Assembly: GCF_026314945.1 (NCBI RefSeq)
Contig: NZ_CP111121.1
Span: 3,906,001-3,970,000, forward strand
From: Chryseobacterium fluminis
GTDB lineage: Bacteria; Bacteroidota; Bacteroidia; Flavobacteriales; Weeksellaceae
DNA: 64,000 nt
Direction: 5' to 3'
The notes below the pieces were generated by a model. It was not told the DNA's origin. It searched no databases and was given only the letters and a program-made list of their open reading frames with translations. Within the stretch, counting starts at the first letter, position 1, and each line of letters starts with the position of its first letter. The position numbers and the translations under genes are program-made. Positions 18,229 to 26,947 of the stretch are shown one piece after another.

Positions 18229-19189
18229 AAAATATAATAATCTTGGCTCGCCACTGTATTTCTATGAACTTTTAAATCTTGTGAAAAATCAAGAGTTAAA
18301 AGAAAATGATATTTTGGATTTCTTCTATAATAGGTCAATAGAAGGTAGAACAATTTTTGATGGATGTATTCATTTAGCTTTTACAATAAAATTACTTTAT
18401 TTAGATGATGGCAAGAATATATGTTTGTCTGAAGCGATAAAGCATTCACTAAACAGTATTCGACAGATGTCAGATAAGTTCAATGAAATCCTTCTTTTAG
18501 CTTTAAAAGAGGATGAGGATTTATTGAATATTTTCTCATCAAAACACTTGGCGTATGATGTTATCTATAACTCAATTCAAATAAGAAATAACGCTTTTGG
18601 ATTTAAGTTCTCTAATTTTAAACAGCTATTGATTGATTTTGAGATTATATACTCACACCCCACTCCTGAGATCAAAAATTATATTATAAATAGCAGATAT
18701 AAAAAGTTATTCGACAAGTCAATTCTTCCTGAAATAAAGAAAAGAAAGATAGGAATAGAAGAATTAAATATATCTATACGACAACAACAAATCAACGGCG
18801 AAGAAGCTGAGATGTTTGTAGTAGCATTTGAAACAAAGAGATTAAATAATACAAAAGATGTAAATTGGGTCGCTGAGTATGTAGCAAATGAAGGGTTTGA
18901 CATTATTTCATATAATTCTGAAGAGGATGAGCAACATAACAGATTCATTGAGGTCAAATCGTATCAAGGAGAAATTCCGTATTTCTTTTGGTCTAGAAAT
19001 GAATTTTCGGTAGCAAAACAAAAAAAAGAATTATACTGGTTATATCTCGTTAATCGTGATAAAATTAACAATGCAAACTATATTCCACAAATGATTCAGA
19101 ATCCTTCTAAAAACATTCTCGATAATGATACTTGGATCAAAGAAGTTGATAAATATAAAATATATAAGCTGCCCAAAAACTATAATTAA
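18212..19189 (+). CDS. DUF3883-domain protein, putative nuclease
   Basis: I start at the ATG at 18212; a TTG at 18203 is also possible. The 325-residue product has an unrecognised helical N-terminal region. Its C-terminal DUF3883 (NO VEIN) domain runs from about 215: NWVAEYVANEGFDIISYNSE, then RFIEVKSYQG and FFWSRNEFSVAKQKKELYWL. The D...EVK pattern is that of PD-(D/E)XK nucleases, so it could be the cleaving subunit of the block. It overlaps the SNF2 gene and is the last gene of the unit. DUF3883 next to helicases and methyltransferases is common in defence islands. Nuclease activity is inferred. Confidence 0.8.
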   Translation: MLKDLRKYNNLGSPLYFYELLNLVKNQELKENDILDFFYNRSIEGRTIFDGCIHLAFTIKLLYLDDGKNICLSEAIKHSLNSIRQMSDKFNEILLLALKEDEDLLNIFSSKHLAYDVIYNSIQIRNNAFGFKFSNFKQLLIDFEIIYSHPTPEIKNYIINSRYKKLFDKSILPEIKKRKIGIEELNISIRQQQINGEEAEMFVVAFETKRLNNTKDVNWVAEYVANEGFDIISYNSEEDEQHNRFIEVKSYQGEIPYFFWSRNEFSVAKQKKELYWLYLVNRDKINNANYIPQMIQNPSKNILDNDTWIKEVDKYKIYKLPKNYN

Positions 19190-19601
19190 ATAAATATCTC
19201 ACTAAAGTTGTACTTTTAGGACATCTCCAAAACTATTTCATAAGGCTTAATTTTTGTAAAGTGGTGTTTCTTATCCTTAACTTGATATTAATTAGTTTAA
19301 AATTAAACTAAGAAAATTTAATTTCCTTTAAAATACAAAATTTGAATTATAGAATCTGAAAATAATGGTTAGTTTATCTTACAATACAAGGCACATATAA
19401 TTGAAGGTGGAAATTTATATTCTTTCAAATGAATAAGCACAAAATATTTAAAATTTGTTTTTCAAATGACAAATTTTGCGGTCTTGACTTCTAGATTATT
19501 GGTAAATAAAGCAAGATCTAATTTTTCTTTTAGATCAAATATGTAATAAAGTCTTTCTAAATAATTTTAAATGACGTATTTTCATTTAAACTAATAACCG
19601 T
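19190..19601. other. 412-bp non-coding gap with two palindromes
   Basis: No gene is seen. The gap contains the palindrome at 19293-19310 and a small hairpin of gatctaa (19515-19521) with ttagatc (19530-19536). Both lie upstream of the PIN gene, which therefore has its own promoter. Confidence 0.5.
19293..19310. promoter_or_regulatory. Palindrome upstream of the PIN-CHAT pair
   Basis: tagtttaa and ttaaacta are perfect 8-bp arms with a 2-nt centre. The half-sites match those of the inverted repeat before vsr (9949-9971), differing mainly in spacer length, so one regulator might bind both. The sequence is AT-rich, so chance similarity is possible. Confidence 0.45.
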
Positions 19602-20813
19602 ATGATATACATTGCACTTGATACCAATACTTGGATTTATTTAGCGAATGGAACAGAACCTGCACGTTTACTCCATCAAATTAGACAACAAGTAATTACT
19701 TCTGAAATTGCCGTCTTGTTACCTACAATCGTAAAGGATGAATGGGATAAACATAAAAATGGAACTGTAAAAAAAGAATCTTTGAAGAGTTTCAACAACT
19801 CACTGAAAGAAATCGAAAAGACTTTAAAACACTTAGGAGATAAAGATAATGCCCTGAGATTTTTACTTGGAGACAAGTCAGATAAGGAAGAACTTAAAGA
19901 GTTGATCAATAAATTTAAAGAGAGAAAAAATGAAATTGAAAATGTTATTGAAGAAAACATTCAAATTATAGATGAAATTTTTAGGACTAAAGCAATTGTA
20001 ATCAATATCGCAGACCACATATATGTAAAAGCCGGAAAATTTGCACTTGAAAAAAAAGCACCTTTCGGAATGAAAAATAGTTACGCCGATGCATTAATTG
20101 TTTTTAGCTTTTTGGATTACATCAAATCTCATTTAATAGAAAACAGTATGTTTATCTCTTATAATACTAAAGATTTTTGTGAAAACGATGATAAGAAGTC
20201 CTTACACTCAGACTTAGTGCAAGAATTTACAGATTCAAATTCTCATTTTTACAAAACTTTAAGTGAAGGATTTAACAAGATTAAAGAGGATTTCATATCC
20301 AAGGAAGAATTAAATCTTATAGAATATTTACAAAAAGATTACGAACCGTATTATTGTGAAGTCTGTAATGAAATGCACAACAGATTAAATCACGTTTCCT
20401 ATCATAAGCATGATCTTATAGACGAAAGAATTTTTACCGAAAACGACGAATCTCAGCTAAAACTTGAATTTGATTTTGAAGAAGAAAAAGTTCACCAGCA
20501 TTCGTATAACAAAACATACAGTTCTATCGAAGTAGGGTCATGCGATTGGTGCAATACTGAACACTTTATCTGCGTCAAATGCGGTACACAAAATGCAGTA
20601 TGGGAACATGAATATGATGATAAAAAAGAATGTGAAGGTTGCGGGTTAAGCTATAAAATAGAACCTTATGATTATTACGAAGGAAGTCAGCCAAGCTATA
20701 TAATTCCAAAAGAAACCATTACATGCGAAAAATGTGGAAATGAATTTAACAAAGAAGATATGATTGAAAACCTCTGTATGAAATGTGAAGATGAATATTC
20801 ATACGATAACTAA
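19602..20813 (+). CDS. PIN-domain RNase with C-terminal zinc ribbons
   Basis: The 403-residue protein begins with a PIN fold: IALDTNTWIYLANG (first Asp), IVKDEWDKH (Glu), then SYADALIVFSF and ISYNTKDFCEND (late acidic residues). A Lys/Glu-rich coiled region interrupts the fold at about 60-125. The C-terminal third has four or more metal-type knuckles: CEVCNEMHNRLNH, CDWCNTEHFICVKCGTQ, CEGCG, CEKCGNEF and CMKCEDE. PIN proteins cut RNA with metal help; the zinc ribbons could bind RNA, ribosomes or a protein partner. A CHAT protease gene follows after 58 bp. The pair is isolated by long gaps and looks like a two-gene immunity or toxin-type unit. Confidence 0.8.
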   Translation: MIYIALDTNTWIYLANGTEPARLLHQIRQQVITSEIAVLLPTIVKDEWDKHKNGTVKKESLKSFNNSLKEIEKTLKHLGDKDNALRFLLGDKSDKEELKELINKFKERKNEIENVIEENIQIIDEIFRTKAIVINIADHIYVKAGKFALEKKAPFGMKNSYADALIVFSFLDYIKSHLIENSMFISYNTKDFCENDDKKSLHSDLVQEFTDSNSHFYKTLSEGFNKIKEDFISKEELNLIEYLQKDYEPYYCEVCNEMHNRLNHVSYHKHDLIDERIFTENDESQLKLEFDFEEEKVHQHSYNKTYSSIEVGSCDWCNTEHFICVKCGTQNAVWEHEYDDKKECEGCGLSYKIEPYDYYEGSQPSYIIPKETITCEKCGNEFNKEDMIENLCMKCEDEYSYDN

Positions 20814-20871
20814 TTGTGGCATTTAAATATCTATAAAACATTTTATTAATTACATTCCCAAATTATTCTAA

Positions 20872-22731
20872 ATGAATATTCCAGCCATTGACAATGAATT
20901 TTTTTGCATCTCAAATATTGATTCATATATCTTGTCTGCAATCGTCAGCAGTTATATTAACAAAACTGATGCTTACACATCTATGTATGAATTTTCAAAT
21001 GTAACAGACTTTGAAAAGGAAGTGTCCGGTAATATAATTGATAAAGACCAGCCGTCCCGGAATCGGGCACGAGAATTTAGTATAAAAATAAAAAATATTT
21101 TACAAAAAATTAGTGGTTGCAAATATTTGATCTTAGTCGGTTTAACAGAAGAACAAAAAAGTTATCTGTCATTTACCTCAGAATATAATATAATTGAAAT
21201 TCAGGATATCAAAGACATTGAGTTTTTTTTAGAACCAATAATAACAGGTAAAGAAAAACTTTCGGTAAAAGAAGAAGATGTAATTCAATCACTACCATAC
21301 GCATGTTATCATAACCTCGTTTTACAAATTAATAATGAATCTTCTGATTTTAATTTAAAAATTGATAGACCCTCGGAAGTCTTAATTGTCATTGAAAATT
21401 ACGCAAGAACATCAATAGTAATAGCTATAAATTATGGAGTATCGATCAATGCTGAAATTAGGATAATACCTCGTCCAATTCTTAACAAATCTACCGTTGA
21501 GAATCTTATTGAAGATTGGCAAAATGGAATCGAATCTGCGATGTATGAGCTAAAGACTTCAATATATCCTTCTATTGAGGGTATAAATTTTTCAGAATAT
21601 AAATACCTAACATTTTTTACAGTTCACATACCTTATTCTTTAATAACAAACAATATCCTCCCTACAACACATGTTAATTTAAATCTTTATCCGGATTTGT
21701 TTATTTTCAACAATATATATTTTGAAAGTAATGGTACTCTCAGAGCAGGTGTTGTATTTTCTCCGGAAGAATTTAAAGATGAAGAAACAGATTTAGTAAT
21801 TAACGAACTCAATAACAAAAATTTATTCGTAGAAAAATTAATTGGTAAAAATGCAACTGCGATAAATTTGGATTACTTAATTAAACTATTTCCATATGAT
21901 TTATTTCACATATGTAGTCACGGAGGCGAAATTGACGGATATGAAATAAATCATAATTTTATAGATAGAGATGGTGTGTCACACACTATTCAATATGATG
22001 AAGTTGTAACATTTTCACCGGAACCGGGTAAGGAATTAATCAAAGTTACTACTAAAAACTTTTGGAGAAAGCTTGATGGTTTTAATTGGGGAAGTAAGGA
22101 ACTTAAAGATCAACAGTATCCCCATTATGTATTTGAAGACATGACGAACTCTTCTTTCGAAAATCCTGATAAAAAAAGAATTAAAAAAAATAATGTTAGA
22201 GGATCTTCATCCATAAAATGTTCAGATTATCATTATCAAGCTTTGTTCAACATACTTGCATCAGGTGATAATCATCCTATAATTTTTAATAATACATGTA
22301 ACTCTTGGTCACGAATTTCGGATCCCTTTATCAAATCCGGTGCTAGATTTTATATTGGAACACTTTGGAAAATTGATAATTTGACAGCTAAAAATGTTGC
22401 AGAGGATTTTTATAAAAATCTCAATAAAGACCCTATCTTAAACACTTTTATAGATGCACAAAAGCACACAATCGGTAATCGAAATGAAAATATTTACTTA
22501 TTGTGGGGTCTACATTTTACTACCTTTAGAATTGATAAAACTAAGGATGAAAATCAAGAGTTTATTATAGATAGACTTTTAGGCTGTCTTTTTTATTGGA
22601 GAACTCAGAAAGACAAAGCTGCCGATGAACCGACAAAAGAAAACATTAAAGAGTTCATCTATTGGTACGCCAAATATTTAGCGTCTAATTTTAGAGATTC
22701 TTTAACTGAAAGAATAAAAAAAAACCGATGA
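20872..22731 (+). CDS. CHAT-domain (caspase-like) protease
   Basis: The 619-residue protein carries a C-terminal CHAT-type peptidase domain. DLFHICSHGGEIDGYEI (about 343-360) supplies the His. PIIFNNTCNSWS (about 475-486) supplies the Cys. GARFYIGTLWKIDNLTAKNV with EDFYKNL follows, as in CHAT proteins. The N-terminal ~330 residues are not recognised and may be a sensor. CHAT proteases in bacterial immunity cleave a partner after phage sensing. The obvious candidate partner is the adjacent PIN protein. The gene ends 230 bp before the tRNA-derived attachment site, so it is the last gene of the island. Confidence 0.8.
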   Translation: MNIPAIDNEFFCISNIDSYILSAIVSSYINKTDAYTSMYEFSNVTDFEKEVSGNIIDKDQPSRNRAREFSIKIKNILQKISGCKYLILVGLTEEQKSYLSFTSEYNIIEIQDIKDIEFFLEPIITGKEKLSVKEEDVIQSLPYACYHNLVLQINNESSDFNLKIDRPSEVLIVIENYARTSIVIAINYGVSINAEIRIIPRPILNKSTVENLIEDWQNGIESAMYELKTSIYPSIEGINFSEYKYLTFFTVHIPYSLITNNILPTTHVNLNLYPDLFIFNNIYFESNGTLRAGVVFSPEEFKDEETDLVINELNNKNLFVEKLIGKNATAINLDYLIKLFPYDLFHICSHGGEIDGYEINHNFIDRDGVSHTIQYDEVVTFSPEPGKELIKVTTKNFWRKLDGFNWGSKELKDQQYPHYVFEDMTNSSFENPDKKRIKKNNVRGSSSIKCSDYHYQALFNILASGDNHPIIFNNTCNSWSRISDPFIKSGARFYIGTLWKIDNLTAKNVAEDFYKNLNKDPILNTFIDAQKHTIGNRNENIYLLWGLHFTTFRIDKTKDENQEFIIDRLLGCLFYWRTQKDKAADEPTKENIKEFIYWYAKYLASNFRDSLTERIKKNR

Positions 22732-22750
22732 TGACATGTTAATAACTAAA

Positions 22751-22860
22751 GTGGTAGCAACAGTGGTAGCAAAAATAAATTCACTATTATAAACCACTAT
22801 GGCTAGGACGAAGTTCTATATCCTCCAACTCCACAATTTGTTGCAAGATTTGTTGCAAGA
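22751..22860. repeat. Short direct repeats beside the att site
   Basis: gtggtagcaa occurs at 22751-22760 and 22763-22772. tttgttgcaaga occurs twice head to tail at 22837-22848 and 22849-22860. These paired repeats just inside the tRNA fragment resemble the arm-type binding sites that tyrosine integrases and excisionases use at attachment sites. No integrase gene lies in the window near this end. Confidence 0.55.
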
Positions 22861-22962
22861 CTTTTATAGTAGATGGTCATAGAAGATAGGAAATGATCAA
22901 ACAAAATAAAACGTCCCCTTTTCTGTCCCCTTGATTGACAGTGGATTACGAAAATCCTGCAA

Positions 22963-23007
22963 TGACTCATAATCAGGTGGTCCCTGGTTCGAGCCCAGGT
23001 GGGACCA
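22963..23007 (+). other. 3' half of tRNA-Met(CAT): island attachment site
   Basis: The sequence begins with the anticodon arm (ctcataa loop, anticodon CAT, 3' stem strand tcagg). It continues through the variable loop tggtc, the T arm cctgg-ttcgagc-ccagg and the 3' acceptor strand tgggacc plus discriminator a. CCA is not encoded. The matching 5' acceptor strand (ggtccca) and D arm are absent upstream, so this is not a working tRNA but the duplicated 3' end left by integration. The intact gene is expected beyond the left edge of the window. A terminator follows, as after a native tRNA gene. Confidence 0.85.
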
Positions 23008-23018
23008 CTTTTTAAATC

Positions 23019-23048
23019 AAGCACTTACAGAAATGTAGGTGCTTTTTT
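23019..23048 (+). terminator. Terminator after the tRNA fragment
   Basis: aagcacttac pairs with gtaggtgctt (one G-T pair) around a 6-nt loop, and a T run follows. It is probably the original terminator of the tRNA gene, carried with its 3' end. Confidence 0.7.
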
Positions 23049-23106
23049 TGTAGTGAAAATGCTTTGCGATAGTTTAGGGATCATGGATCATGAACAAAGC
23101 TGGGGA

Positions 23107-23690
23107 CTATGCAAAAAGTTGAGCGAGTCTGGACAGGAAAAACGCTTTGTCTTTTACTCCCGAAGCTGTAATCTGAAGTTTTGATTTTAGCATTAAAAGA
23201 TTCTGCTGAAGCGTTGGTACTTCTTATGTCGAAAAAATTTAAGATATCGCTGTAATGATTTATTATTGTTTTCCTTACGGAGAATGATTTGATATTTCAA
23301 CATCTCTGAACCAATGCGCCAACTTTGTCATGGCAATAGATTTGGGAATATTCTGATTGTAAATCTCTCGTAGTCCATCCGATAGTCCATAAGCCTTCTT
23401 TAAATCGGGATATTCGGTAAATAAAATTTCAGCCCTCTGAATTTGAGAAGGCGTCCACTTTTCTCTGCTTTGTAGAGTAAATACCGGCTTCTTGCCAGAA
23501 GCTGTTTGCGGGTATCACTGTTTTCAAACGTTTCTATCTCAATAGGCTCCCTGTTTTTCTTTGCTTCATCGAGCAGTCTGTTTTCCAGCTCTACAGCTTC
23601 CCAACGGTAGTTGATCCTTAATTCCTGAAGGGCTTCAATGGCGTAGTGTTTTCAAAAGAAATGCTATTACCTGATTCTGATAGAATATGA
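23107..23690 (-). pseudogene. Decayed ISL3-type transposase (C-terminal part)
   Basis: Reading the minus strand in several frames recovers pieces of a transposase of the ISL3/ISAon1 kind. The pieces are AIEALQELRINYRWEAVELE, then SRYLLYKAEKSG, the diagnostic NASAESFNAKIK and finally GVKDKAFFLSRLAQLFA followed by a stop. Several frameshifts and stops separate the pieces and the N-terminal DDE region is missing. It is a dead insertion-sequence remnant sitting immediately right of the tRNA fragment. The family assignment rests on remembered motif similarity. Confidence 0.75.
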
Positions 23691-24077
23691 CTTAGGGTGA
23701 ATTTAGACTGTAAAAATGAAAATGAAAGCATAAGACGTTGATTATCTATGAATTAAATTTTATTACTTTAACTGTTATAACTAACTTAGCTTATTTTTTC
23801 TTCTTCAAAGTCTTTATCATAGTTAATGAAACTTATGTACGAACTAATAAACACGAGGAGGTAATTAATAAGACAAATTTCGATGTTCTTTTTTTAGTAA
23901 TATATTTTCCCACCATGGTACTTAAAAGAGTATTTTGATCCCTTAAAAAACGTGTTTGAGAATAAGAATTAATGTTATAATTAGTTTTTGATTATGACGT
24001 TTTTATTTTTGCGAATTACCAAATACTTTTACCCTTAAGAATTGGAAGTACCGTAGTGATACAAGCTTTAAATATTC
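23691..24077. other. Non-coding stretch, no supported gene
   Basis: This is an AT-rich gap between the transposase remnant and the end of the next minus-strand gene. A 66-codon hydrophobic open frame (23738-23938) is present but has no ribosome-binding or family support. Nothing else was seen. Confidence 0.4.
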
Positions 24078-25589
24078 TTACTTTTTACCGTATTTTCGGA
24101 AAGAAGCTACAAATTGATAGATAAAGAATCCTGTAATAATTTTATTAAAATAGTCTATAAAAAGACTTAGACCATTAAGTTCATTTTTGTTAACTAAAAA
24201 ATCAGTCCTGTGTGTGATATCTAGAAATGAAAAATAATAACCAATAAGATTCCAGTCTATTGAAGAACAAATAAAAATTTTATCAAGAGTCCAAAGATAG
24301 CAGATATAAAAAATTATTGAAACTATGATAAGCCATTTAAAAGGTCTGCCAATTGAAAGTCCATGATTATTAGAGAAGCTATTAACCCATAGTATTAACT
24401 TATCTTGTGCAGGAATGGATTCTATTTGTTTTAAAGCTTCATTAGAAACCATTTGAAGCTTTTGTGATTCATAAAAATTTCCTGAATTTTCTACTGTTTT
24501 TTTTAATTTTAAAAAAACTTCATATCTGTTTTTGTAATAATTATCATCCTTTTTTTCAGGATAATGTATATTTTCAATGGTTTTTATTTTTTCGAATTCA
24601 GCAAAGTTATTTGGAAAATCACAAGATATAAATGATGTGCTTTGCCCAAATTTATTTCTATATAATGAAATTTCAGCATATTTTGCTAATGAGAAATTAT
24701 CAAAAATGACGTTATCTAAATTTGATTTGTGAAGTTCTAGTTTTGTACTTACAGTATCAGAAATAGTACGAGGTTTTATATCAAAGAAAATTGCTCCCTT
24801 ATCTGTTGAAAAATTATGTAAATAAAAATTGTTAATACTTGAATTTTCTAATTGAATTTCTCCTTCAAAATTGCCGGTGATAGACAAACTATTAAGTATT
24901 GAATTATGTATTTTTGATATTATATGACCTTTACCAGCAGAATTTTTTAGATTTAGGTTAATACTAAGTTTGTTTTTATCTTCATTTGTCAAATAATAAT
25001 GCAGACTTTTTTCTCCTGTAGTGTGCCTGTCTGATAATTTAAATCCAGTTTTACTATCTTCATTAAATTGGAAAGTTAATTCTTTACAGTCATTAATAAA
25101 GAATGAGTTTTTCTTTGGTAGGATTTGCTCAAAAGTTGTGTTTATTGATTTAAATAGATTAATCCATCTCTTTGCAAAAATATTCTCCTCTGTGTAGCTA
25201 ATGTAAACCTTGTTAATATTTTGAATAAAAATATTATTGTTAATTATACAATTGTTAATTCCAACATAATTAATATTTTGATTGTTTATATTTCCACTTA
25301 TTATAGAACTACTAAAATGTAATGAAATATTTGTTGATTTTATTTCCTTTATTTTTAAATCTCCAATATAACAATTTAAAAAGTTTATATTAATATCTCT
25401 AAATTCAATTTCTTCTTGATTTTCAATATGCAATGTTGTAAATCTGCAATTTACATATGATATAGATGGCCTCCCTTCTTGATAATCAATGCTGTCAAAT
25501 TTAGATGCTTCAATCCGGATTATAGTTTCACCTGCTAATTCTTCGTTAGCAGTAGTCTTATACGGTATGGGGGATAATATTGTTGTCAT
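24078..25589 (-). CDS. Beta-helix-like membrane protein, unknown
   Basis: I start at the ATG at 25589; a TTG lies one codon earlier. The 503-residue product begins with about 350 residues of short irregular repeats rich in Asn, Ile and Ser (NNQNINYVGINNCIINNNIF). They suggest a right-handed beta-helix related to pentapeptide-repeat proteins. The C-terminal part has a membrane segment (PFKWLIIVSIIFYICYLW) and a second near the end (IITGFFIYQFVASFRKYGKK). It is the last gene of a minus-strand series beginning with the NdpA-like gene. I do not recognise a named family. Confidence 0.7.
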   Translation of the reverse strand: MTTILSPIPYKTTANEELAGETIIRIEASKFDSIDYQEGRPSISYVNCRFTTLHIENQEEIEFRDININFLNCYIGDLKIKEIKSTNISLHFSSSIISGNINNQNINYVGINNCIINNNIFIQNINKVYISYTEENIFAKRWINLFKSINTTFEQILPKKNSFFINDCKELTFQFNEDSKTGFKLSDRHTTGEKSLHYYLTNEDKNKLSINLNLKNSAGKGHIISKIHNSILNSLSITGNFEGEIQLENSSINNFYLHNFSTDKGAIFFDIKPRTISDTVSTKLELHKSNLDNVIFDNFSLAKYAEISLYRNKFGQSTSFISCDFPNNFAEFEKIKTIENIHYPEKKDDNYYKNRYEVFLKLKKTVENSGNFYESQKLQMVSNEALKQIESIPAQDKLILWVNSFSNNHGLSIGRPFKWLIIVSIIFYICYLWTLDKIFICSSIDWNLIGYYFSFLDITHRTDFLVNKNELNGLSLFIDYFNKIITGFFIYQFVASFRKYGKK

Positions 25590-25669
25590 CAAATAAATTA
25601 TTAATTGGTTGTTTGCTATTTTAAATAATATAAATACTTTTCTAATAGTTAAGTTTTAATTTTATATTA

Positions 25670-26866
25670 TTATTTTTTGAAAACAAGAATAAAATAAAAA
25701 ATCAACGAACATATAATATAAGCTAACATTGTCAGTATTGCTATTAATTTGTAAGCGTTCAAAAATAAAACTGTTGAAATGGATAATAAGGGAGATAGCC
25801 ATAAGAAAAGCTGCATTAATAGTATTCTATTACTTTGCTTTATTTTTTCTTTTTCAACCTTACTAAAAGATTTTTCTAGTTCTATAATTTTATTCTGTTC
25901 AAAAGTTGATTTATATTGAAGAATATTGTCGCTAATGAAGCCAATAGAGGATTTTTGGTTATTAATAAAGATTTGAATGAATACACAAAATATTATCAAT
26001 CCTATTATTAGCAAATAATTTTTAAAAGAATTTATACTTTGATAGTCCAACGTAGATAAAGTGAATACTAAGGCAGTTGGAATGGCAATTAGTTTTGTTT
26101 GTGAATCATTTATAACAGACTGTAATTTTTGATTAAATTCCAACGCTTTTGAATCAAGCTCGACTTTCAGTTTGTTATATGAAAAATTCCGTAAATAATA
26201 GTTATAACTAGATTCCGCTTTATCGTCGTAATCATAAAAATTTTGGATTAAATATGAAAAACGAATATTTTCTTCTTTTGGAACTAGATATTCAACTAAA
26301 AAGTTCAAATAAACATTTTTCTTATCTACAAAAGCATTAGTTTGGAGAAGTGAAACAAACTGTTCTATTCTGTTTGCTACATCCACATTCAAGGATTCTA
26401 AATCTTCATAGGAATATGTTAATGGTAGAAATAAAGAAATTTCCTCTCTTAAAATAATTGCGTTCAAAACTTCTGCATCTTCATAAGTATGTTTTGAAAA
26501 ACTGGATATTTTGGATATTAAATTAACAATTAGAGAATAATTTTGATGAAAAGGTAAATCATTCGATAAATAAGAGCTTCTTTCAAAAATATAAATTTCA
26601 TCACGAGGAATATTGTAATAATTTTTTCTTAAAAATGATTCTCTAGTTTCAAAAAAACCAATACTAGAAAGTCTTGGGAGAGAAAATTCTAAAGTTATAG
26701 AATCTCCTAGTGAATAATCATCAATATCAGAATTTTCAATTAATTCTGAATTGTATAGTGTATCTAAAAATGATTTATCGTCAATTACATTTTGGCAAAA
26801 TAAAACATTATCCTCAATACTTTTTGAGGATGAAGCATTAATTATATCAACTATTTGATTAAGCAT
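25670..26866 (-). CDS. Multi-span membrane protein, unknown
   Basis: The 398-residue protein has a soluble N-terminal region of about 260 residues, acidic and Tyr/Phe-rich. A membrane part follows with four predicted helices: around AIPTALVFTLSTL, LLIIGLIIFCVFIQIF, LFLWLSPLLSISTVLF and LIAILTMLAYIICSLIFYF. A charged helix (KIIELEKSFSKVEKEKIK) lies between the two pairs. The beta-helix membrane protein gene starts 80 bp downstream. Before the IS3 insertion it lay about 45 bp behind the NdpA-like gene, so all three probably formed one operon. Function unknown. Confidence 0.7.
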   Translation of the reverse strand: MLNQIVDIINASSSKSIEDNVLFCQNVIDDKSFLDTLYNSELIENSDIDDYSLGDSITLEFSLPRLSSIGFFETRESFLRKNYYNIPRDEIYIFERSSYLSNDLPFHQNYSLIVNLISKISSFSKHTYEDAEVLNAIILREEISLFLPLTYSYEDLESLNVDVANRIEQFVSLLQTNAFVDKKNVYLNFLVEYLVPKEENIRFSYLIQNFYDYDDKAESSYNYYLRNFSYNKLKVELDSKALEFNQKLQSVINDSQTKLIAIPTALVFTLSTLDYQSINSFKNYLLIIGLIIFCVFIQIFINNQKSSIGFISDNILQYKSTFEQNKIIELEKSFSKVEKEKIKQSNRILLMQLFLWLSPLLSISTVLFLNAYKLIAILTMLAYIICSLIFYFILVFKK

Positions 26867-26947
26867 TTTTGTTGCTCAATTCTTTAATTGTACGTCTTCA
26901 AACCAACTTAGACATTTTAGTTTAAATCCTTAAGGAGGATTTTCGAT

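Noticed and set aside
9991..19189. DISARM, BREX or Dnd/Ssp identity for the defence-like block
   Set aside because: No DrmA/DrmB, PglX/PglZ/BrxC or DndCDE-type genes are present; only single shared features (C5 methyltransferase, SNF2 motor, ParB fold) match.
22803..23024. Minus-strand 73-codon open frame containing SGPTWARTRDHLIMS
   Set aside because: It is the translation of the tRNA fragment and flanking repeats, a well-known false protein pattern.
23738..23938. 66-codon hydrophobic plus-strand frame
   Set aside because: AT-rich sequence with no ribosome-binding or family evidence; such frames are expected by chance here.
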